Of a stretch of 64,000 nucleotides of DNA, positions 60,339 through 64,000 are shown piece after piece. A model generated the notes under the pieces. That model searched no databases. It saw nothing but the letters and a program-made list of their open reading frames with translations, and had not been told where the DNA came from. The stretch comes from UBA11606 sp049437325 (GTDB taxonomy: Bacteria > Actinomycetota > Acidimicrobiia > Acidimicrobiales > Aldehydirespiratoraceae): assembly GCA_049437325.1 (NCBI GenBank), contig JBMTIM010000003.1, positions 1-64,000 of the forward strand, in the 5' to 3' direction. The translations under genes and the position numbers were made by a program. Numbering within the stretch: position 1 is the first letter of the stretch; the number at the start of each line of letters is the position of its first letter.

Positions 60339-60824
60339 ATGTCTGAACGCGGCTTCACCCATCTCGACTCCGACGGTCGGGCGCGTATGGTCGACGTCAC
60401 CCCCAAGGAACCATCACATCGACGTGCGGTGGCCCGGGGGCGGGTCAACATGACGCCGGAGACGGCATCGGCGGTCGCTCAGGGAGCGATCAAGAAGGGT
60501 GATGTGCTCGCCGTTGCCCGCGTCGCAGGTATCCAAGCCGCAAAGCGAACGTCGGACCTGCTGCCGTTGTGCCACCCGCTGATGGTCGGCGCAGTGACGG
60601 TCAACTTCGAGATCAACGACGCCTCGATCGAGGTGGAGGCGGCGGTCGACACATTCGATCGAACCGGTGTCGAGATGGAAGCCCTGACCGCCTGCTCGGT
60701 AGCAGCCTTGACCATCTACGACATGTGCAAGTCGATGGATCGATCGATGGTCATCGACGCAGTGACACTGTGGGAGAAGACGGGTGGGCGTTCGGGAACG
60801 TATCGGCGCCTCGACGACACCTGA
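60339..60824 (+). CDS. moaC: Cyclic pyranopterin monophosphate synthase
   Basis: A 161-residue hexameric enzyme that turns the MoaA product into cyclic pyranopterin monophosphate. MVDVTPKEPSHRRAVARG at the start, KRTSDLLPLCHPL with the conserved Cys-His, and GVEMEALTACSVAALTIYDMCKSMD with the active-site Lys are all intact. The length is standard. It is followed by a 189-bp gap with a leadered promoter. Confidence 0.95.
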   Translation: MSERGFTHLDSDGRARMVDVTPKEPSHRRAVARGRVNMTPETASAVAQGAIKKGDVLAVARVAGIQAAKRTSDLLPLCHPLMVGAVTVNFEINDASIEVEAAVDTFDRTGVEMEALTACSVAALTIYDMCKSMDRSMVIDAVTLWEKTGGRSGTYRRLDDT

Positions 60825-60893
60825 TGTGCTGTTGGTATGGCGCAGTGCGATGACATCACCGGCAGGTAGCGAGGAGAAATCGAGTCACTCGCA

Positions 60894-60923
60894 TTGCCAA
60901 AAGATGTCGTTTCGTCATAGAGT
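60894..60923 (+). promoter_or_regulatory. Promoter TTGCCA-18-TAGAGT for the SepX/GlpR-like gene
   Basis: A -35 TTGCCA (60894-60899), an 18-bp spacer and a -10 TAGAGT (60918-60923). Transcription would start near 60930, leaving an ~84-nt leader with GGAGGG (60999-61004) before ATG 61014. No riboswitch was recognised in the leader. Confidence 0.5.
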
Positions 60924-61013
60924 CGTCATTCGGAGTGCGCGATTCGGGCGATCGTCTGAGTCCCATGCGGTGCGCGGCGCAAGCATGCGCTGTTTGCTGG
61001 AGGGTTCTGTTCA

Positions 61014-61478
61014 ATGATGTCGACGTCGATCGTGGTGTTGTTGTTGGGCGTTGCCTGGTGCGCGTATCTCGCAACGATGTGGAAGGGTTCACGCCTCTCG
61101 GCCAGCGCCCGCAGCGATCGCATCGACGCCTTCTCTGCCGGTATGGGAAGCCTGGGTGGGTCGGCGTCGAGGTCGGTCCAGGGGACGGGTCTCCCACGGT
61201 TCGAACTCATGCCCCGATCATCGGTCGCTGCGGCTCGCCGACGCCGGCACATTGCCCTTGGGCTCGGCGGTTTGGCCTTGCTCACACTGCTTGCATCCTT
61301 TGCGCTCGGTGCCACCGCAATCGTCGCCCACGTGCTGCTGGACCTTGCGCTGGGCGTCTACGGCGTCGCCGTGTTGCAACGTCGCAATCGCGCGGCCGAG
61401 CGAGAGATCAAGGTGCAGATGCTGTACCCGGAGGGCGTCACGCCTCTTTACGCGCCGCGTCAGCAGGTCAACGCCTGA
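61014..61478 (+). CDS. SepX/GlpR-like divisome membrane protein
   Basis: 154 residues. An N-terminal membrane segment (about 4-20, SIVVLLLGVAWCAYLATMW) leads into a basic/Ser loop (about 25-70). AARRRRHIALGLGGLALLTLL then starts a pair of membrane segments, and the tail RRNRAAEREIKVQMLYP follows. This is the layout of the actinobacterial SepX/GlpR proteins, the membrane receptor of Glp in cell division. The gene follows galU-moeA(glp)-moaA-moaC, matching the galU-glp-glpR order elsewhere. The assignment rests on architecture and synteny. ATG 61017 is an equivalent start. Confidence 0.68.
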   Translation: MMSTSIVVLLLGVAWCAYLATMWKGSRLSASARSDRIDAFSAGMGSLGGSASRSVQGTGLPRFELMPRSSVAAARRRRHIALGLGGLALLTLLASFALGATAIVAHVLLDLALGVYGVAVLQRRNRAAEREIKVQMLYPEGVTPLYAPRQQVNA

Positions 61479-61517
61479 CCCACTGACCGACCGTGTCGGT
61501 TCGGCCCAGGGTGCCGC

Positions 61518-61523
61518 TACGCT
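61518..61523 (+). promoter_or_regulatory. -10 box TACGCT (tRNA-Ala)
   Basis: TACGCT lies 12 nt before the tRNA 5' end, consistent with a short 5' leader removed by RNase P. Confidence 0.45.
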
Positions 61524-61535
61524 CGTTGTTCCCAC

Positions 61536-61608
61536 GGGGGTGTAGCTCAGTTGGTAGAGCGCCTCGGTCGCATCGAGGAGGCCAGGGGTTCAACTCCCCT
61601 CACCTCCA
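61536..61608 (+). tRNA. tRNA-Ala (anticodon CGC)
   Basis: 73 nt. The acceptor GGGGGTG pairs with CACCTCC, including the G3-U70 wobble that identifies alanine tRNAs. The D arm is GCTC/GAGC. The anticodon stem CCTCG/CGAGG holds loop GTCGCAT, giving anticodon CGC for GCG codons. The variable loop has 5 nt, and the T arm is AGGGG/CCCCT with TTCAACT. The discriminator is A. The CCA end is not encoded. Confidence 0.96.
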
Positions 61609-61641
61609 CTCCGTGAAAGCCTGAGCCCCGAGATCGACACG

Positions 61642-61712
61642 TCTTCCACAGCACGGTCCACAGCCGCAGCCAAGGTTGTCCACAGGGCAAGAAATACCCA
61701 GGTTTTTCCACA
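61642..61712 (+). promoter_or_regulatory. DnaA-box cluster upstream of the BMP-transporter operon
   Basis: Four same-orientation TCCACA-core 9-mers: TCTTCCACA (61642-61650), CGGTCCACA (61654-61662), TTGTCCACA (61676-61684, the actinobacterial consensus) and TTTTCCACA (61704-61712). They fill the gap between the tRNA and the promoter at 61724. TTGTCCACA and TTTTCCACA also occur in the cluster at 684-744. Confidence 0.5.
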
Positions 61713-61726
61713 ATTCGGATGAATTG
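61711..61726. promoter_or_regulatory. Palindrome overlapping the -35 box of the BMP operon
   Basis: CAATTC-GGAT-GAATTG is a perfect 6-bp-arm inverted repeat that runs into the TTGACA -35 (61724-61729) and overlaps the last DnaA-like box. It is a likely repressor site. Confidence 0.5.
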
Positions 61727-61751
61727 ACACCGGTGAAATTTGCCCTAGGTT
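61724..61751 (+). promoter_or_regulatory. Promoter TTGACA-16-TAGGTT of the BMP-transporter operon
   Basis: A consensus -35 TTGACA (61724-61729), 16 bp, then -10 TAGGTT (61746-61751). The leader of about 24 nt contains GGGAGGGA (61768-61775), 6 nt before ATG 61782. It is the strongest classical promoter in the window. Confidence 0.65.
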
Positions 61752-61781
61752 GGCGGTGCACTCACTTGGGAGGGAGTACCC

Positions 61782-63005
61782 ATGCAACGCCGACTTCGGC
61801 TCTTTCTTTCTGTCCTGTTCGCTTTCACCCTCATCGCCGCTGGCTGCGGTGATGACGATGACGCTGCGGTCGACTCGGGAGGTGATGCATCGGCTGACGA
61901 CTCGGCTGGCGACGAAGCCTCTGACGACAACGCGGCGGGCGAGTGTGCTCCGATCAAGCCGGACGACACCACCAGCTCGGTCGACGCATCCGATGTGACC
62001 GCTGCCTTCGTGTATCTGACCGATCCGGGCGACGCCGGTTGGACGTGGGCCCACCATCGCGGTGCCGAGCAGGCGGCCGCAGCCACCGGTGCCACTCTTC
62101 TGACGGTCGAGAACATCGCTGAGGGCAGCCCCGAGTTCGACCAGTCCGTCCGTGACTTCATTGCTGATGGAGCGGATGCCGTGTTCGCAACGTCGTTCGG
62201 CTACATGGATGCGATGGAGGCTCTGGCAGCCGAGTTCCCCGATGTCGATTTCTTCCACGCCACCGGCTACAAGAGCAACGACACCAACTTCGGCAACTAC
62301 TTCGGGCGGATCTATCAGGCTCGGTACCTCACCGGCCTCACCGCTGGTGCAGCCACCGAGACCAACGAGATCGGCTACGTCGCCGCCTTCCCGATTCCCG
62401 AGGTCATTCGCGGTATCAATGCCTTCACGCTCGGTGTGCGAGAGGCCAACCCCGACGCCACCGTCACCGTCAACTGGACCAGCACCTGGTTCGATCCTGC
62501 GGTCGAAGGCGAGGCGGCGCAGGCCTTGCTCGACGGCGGTGCCGACGTGATCGCCATGCATCAGGACTCCACCGCCGCAGGCGAGCGTGCCGAGGCGGCT
62601 GGTGCCCGCTGGATTTCCTACAACTCCGACATGTGCGAGTACGCGCCGAACGCCTATCTCTCGTCGGCGATCTGGAACTGGGGTCACTACTACGCGCTGG
62701 CCATCGAGTCGGTCGCCGACGGCTCCTTCGCCGGTGGGGGCACCTGGCCCGGCATGGAAACCGGCATGGTGCAGATCGGTTCGCTCGCCTCCGACGTCTC
62801 CCAGGAGATTCGCGATCTCATCGATCAGCGGAGCGGGGAAATGATTGCAGGCACCTTTGATCCGTTCACGGGTCCGATCAACGATCAGGACGGCAACGAA
62901 CTCATCGCCGCTGGAGAGACCCCGCCAGACTTCGCTCCCGATGGCTTGAGCCTTCTCGGCATGAGCGTGTTCGTCGAGGGCGTGGTCGGGTCGGCCGCAG
63001 GGTGA
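61782..63005 (+). CDS. BMP-family lipoprotein, nucleoside-type ABC substrate-binding protein
   Basis: 407 residues. The signal peptide ends in LIAAGC with the lipidated Cys at 22, followed by an Asp/Ala/Gly-rich tether (about 24-55). The BMP/PnrA-like domain follows: VTAAFVYLTDPGDAGWTWAHHRGAEQAA, FATSFGYMDAMEALAAEFPDV, GRIYQARYLTGLTAGAATETN and EVIRGINAFTLGVREANPDA. BMP proteins bind nucleosides or related solutes. The stop overlaps the following ATPase start by 4 nt. Nucleoside supply would suit the iunH-rbsK pair in this window. Confidence 0.92.
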   Translation: MQRRLRLFLSVLFAFTLIAAGCGDDDDAAVDSGGDASADDSAGDEASDDNAAGECAPIKPDDTTSSVDASDVTAAFVYLTDPGDAGWTWAHHRGAEQAAAATGATLLTVENIAEGSPEFDQSVRDFIADGADAVFATSFGYMDAMEALAAEFPDVDFFHATGYKSNDTNFGNYFGRIYQARYLTGLTAGAATETNEIGYVAAFPIPEVIRGINAFTLGVREANPDATVTVNWTSTWFDPAVEGEAAQALLDGGADVIAMHQDSTAAGERAEAAGARWISYNSDMCEYAPNAYLSSAIWNWGHYYALAIESVADGSFAGGGTWPGMETGMVQIGSLASDVSQEIRDLIDQRSGEMIAGTFDPFTGPINDQDGNELIAAGETPPDFAPDGLSLLGMSVFVEGVVGSAAG

Positions 63006-64000
63006 CCCACCCTGCCGTCGAACTCGACGGCATCTGGAAACGATTCCCCGGTGTGATCGCCAATGCCGGGGCGGGCCTGACGGTTCGCCCCGGCACGGTG
63101 CACGCCGTTCTCGGTGAGAACGGTGCCGGAAAAACAACCCTCATGAACTGCCTCGCCGGGGTGTACCGACCCGACGAGGGACATGTTCGTATCGACGGTC
63201 GAACGATGATCTTCGCGTCCCCAGCCGATGCGTTGGCGGCCGGGATCGGCATGGTGCACCAGGAGTTTCGCCTCGTGCCGTCGTTCACCGTTGCGGAGAA
63301 CGTTGTGCTCGGCGCTGCACCACGCGTCCTCGACACAGCCGAGATCGAACGTCAGGTCGGTGAGGTGGCGGCGCGCTTCGGCTTTCAGGTCGAGCCGGAC
63401 CGTCCGGTGTGGCAGCTCTCGATGGGAGAGCGGCAGCGAGTCGAGATCCTGAAGGCACTGTGGCGCGACGCCCGGGTCTTGATCCTCGATGAGCCAACTG
63501 CGGTGCTGACACCGCAGGAAGCGGTGGAGCTCGGAGACGTGCTTCGCCGGATGGTTGCCGATGGCCGCTCGGTGATCTTCATCTCCCACAAGCTCGACGA
63601 GGTTGTGTCGTTCTGCGACGAAGCGACCGTACTGCGCGGTGGCGAGACGGTCGCAGCGTCGGTGCCGGTTGCCGACGTGGATGCATCGGAGTTGGCGCGA
63701 CTGATGGTCGGCGATGTCGCCGTCGAGGCTGTGCCGATCGCTGTTGCCATGCCCGGCGACCCTGCGCTCACGGTCGACAACCTCTCCGTTCGAGATGCAC
63801 GCGGGCTTGTGGCCGTCGACGGTGTCTCGTTCGATGTCCGGTCAGGTGAAATCGTCGGTATCGCTGGGGTTGCCGGGAACGGGCAGCGAGCACTCACGGA
63901 CGCAATCGCGGGACTCGAACCGGTCGAGGCCGGCACGGTCACCGTGATGAGAACCGACGTCACGAATGCGCCGCCACAGCGGCGGTTTGCGGCAGGGCTC
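63002..64000 (+). CDS. ABC transporter ATPase with two domains (BMP/sugar type), truncated by window edge
   Basis: 333 codons are visible, starting at GTG 63002, which overlaps the lipoprotein stop (GTGA). The first domain has Walker A GENGAGKTTLM, Q-loop MVHQEFRLVPSF, signature QLSMGERQRVEILKAL, Walker B VLILDEPTAVLTP and H-loop ISHKLDEV. A second domain begins near residue 260 (LTVDNLSVRD) with GVAGNGQR in its Walker A. This is the RbsA/NupO-type fused ATPase of nucleoside and sugar importers. Permease genes are expected beyond the right edge. Confidence 0.93.
   Translation, partial: MTHPAVELDGIWKRFPGVIANAGAGLTVRPGTVHAVLGENGAGKTTLMNCLAGVYRPDEGHVRIDGRTMIFASPADALAAGIGMVHQEFRLVPSFTVAENVVLGAAPRVLDTAEIERQVGEVAARFGFQVEPDRPVWQLSMGERQRVEILKALWRDARVLILDEPTAVLTPQEAVELGDVLRRMVADGRSVIFISHKLDEVVSFCDEATVLRGGETVAASVPVADVDASELARLMVGDVAVEAVPIAVAMPGDPALTVDNLSVRDARGLVAVDGVSFDVRSGEIVGIAGVAGNGQRALTDAIAGLEPVEAGTVTVMRTDVTNAPPQRRFAAGL

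Overview
The window is chromosomal DNA of a high-G+C actinobacterium, most likely class Acidimicrobiia (Ilumatobacter-like). The class is an inference, because no rRNA gene is present. Actinobacterial hallmarks are a mycoredoxin, an Rpf-type muralytic domain, a ferrochelatase with the actinobacterial Fe-S cysteines, an NDMA-type alcohol dehydrogenase, a SepX/GlpR-like divisome protein, a MurA with the Cys-to-Asp change, and mycobacterial-type steroid ring C/D degradation genes. Genes are packed tightly, often with 1-4 nt ATGA, GTGA or TGATG overlaps. No interval over 300 bases lacks a gene. There is no phage, insertion sequence, plasmid or CRISPR signal.

Layout. 1-6.7 kb: a short leader-type ORF, a small membrane protein, an acyltransferase-like protein, a MaoC hydratase, methionine aminopeptidase, a DUF3048 lipid/envelope-type protein, a DUF985 cupin, and hypotheticals, one of which seems split by an in-frame TAG. 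6.7-11 kb (minus strand): nucleoside hydrolase, ribokinase, cNMP-binding protein, cyclase-family hydrolase, 2-hydroxyacid dehydrogenase. 11-16 kb: NfeD-flotillin pair, TetR regulator, PAS-GGDEF-EAL protein. 16-23.6 kb: a steroid ring-degradation island with two SDRs including an IpdF-like one, then an SDR operon divergent from ipdA-ipdB and two acyl-CoA dehydrogenases, with a TetR-type palindrome in the divergent promoter. 23.6-27.9 kb: nucleosidase, thioesterase, LMW phosphatase, azlC-azlD, murA and an antisense 51-codon membrane protein. 28-36.6 kb: acyl-CoA dehydrogenase, cupin, peroxiredoxin, orphan ParE/GyrB-type topoisomerase subunit, membrane proteins, alcohol dehydrogenase, RecB-type nuclease. 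36.6-45.9 kb: orphan ParA, ferrochelatase, Rpf-like protein, mycoredoxin, DrrAB-type exporter, SGNH hydrolase, ABC-F protein, NfuA-like Fe-S carrier. 45.9-56.6 kb: aldonolactone oxidase, dxs with a PAP2 protein, a tldD-tldE-tldE array, uppP, a SAF-domain protein, FmdB. 56.6-64 kb: plsY, galU, moeA/glp, moaA, moaC, sepX/glpR-like, tRNA-Ala(CGC), and a BMP-type nucleoside ABC transporter running off the right edge.

The most general signal is promoter architecture. More than twenty genes carry a TAnnnT -10 box only 6-8 nt before the ATG or GTG and no Shine-Dalgarno sequence, which indicates leaderless mRNAs. This signature also fixes several GTG starts and reveals a small gene. Genes with real leaders have a GGAGG-type site. 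Functional links include nucleoside uptake, hydrolysis and ribose phosphorylation (iunH, rbsK, BMP transporter); envelope synthesis (murA, uppP, plsY, galU, dxs); and a Glp-GlpR cell-division pair embedded in molybdenum-cofactor genes.
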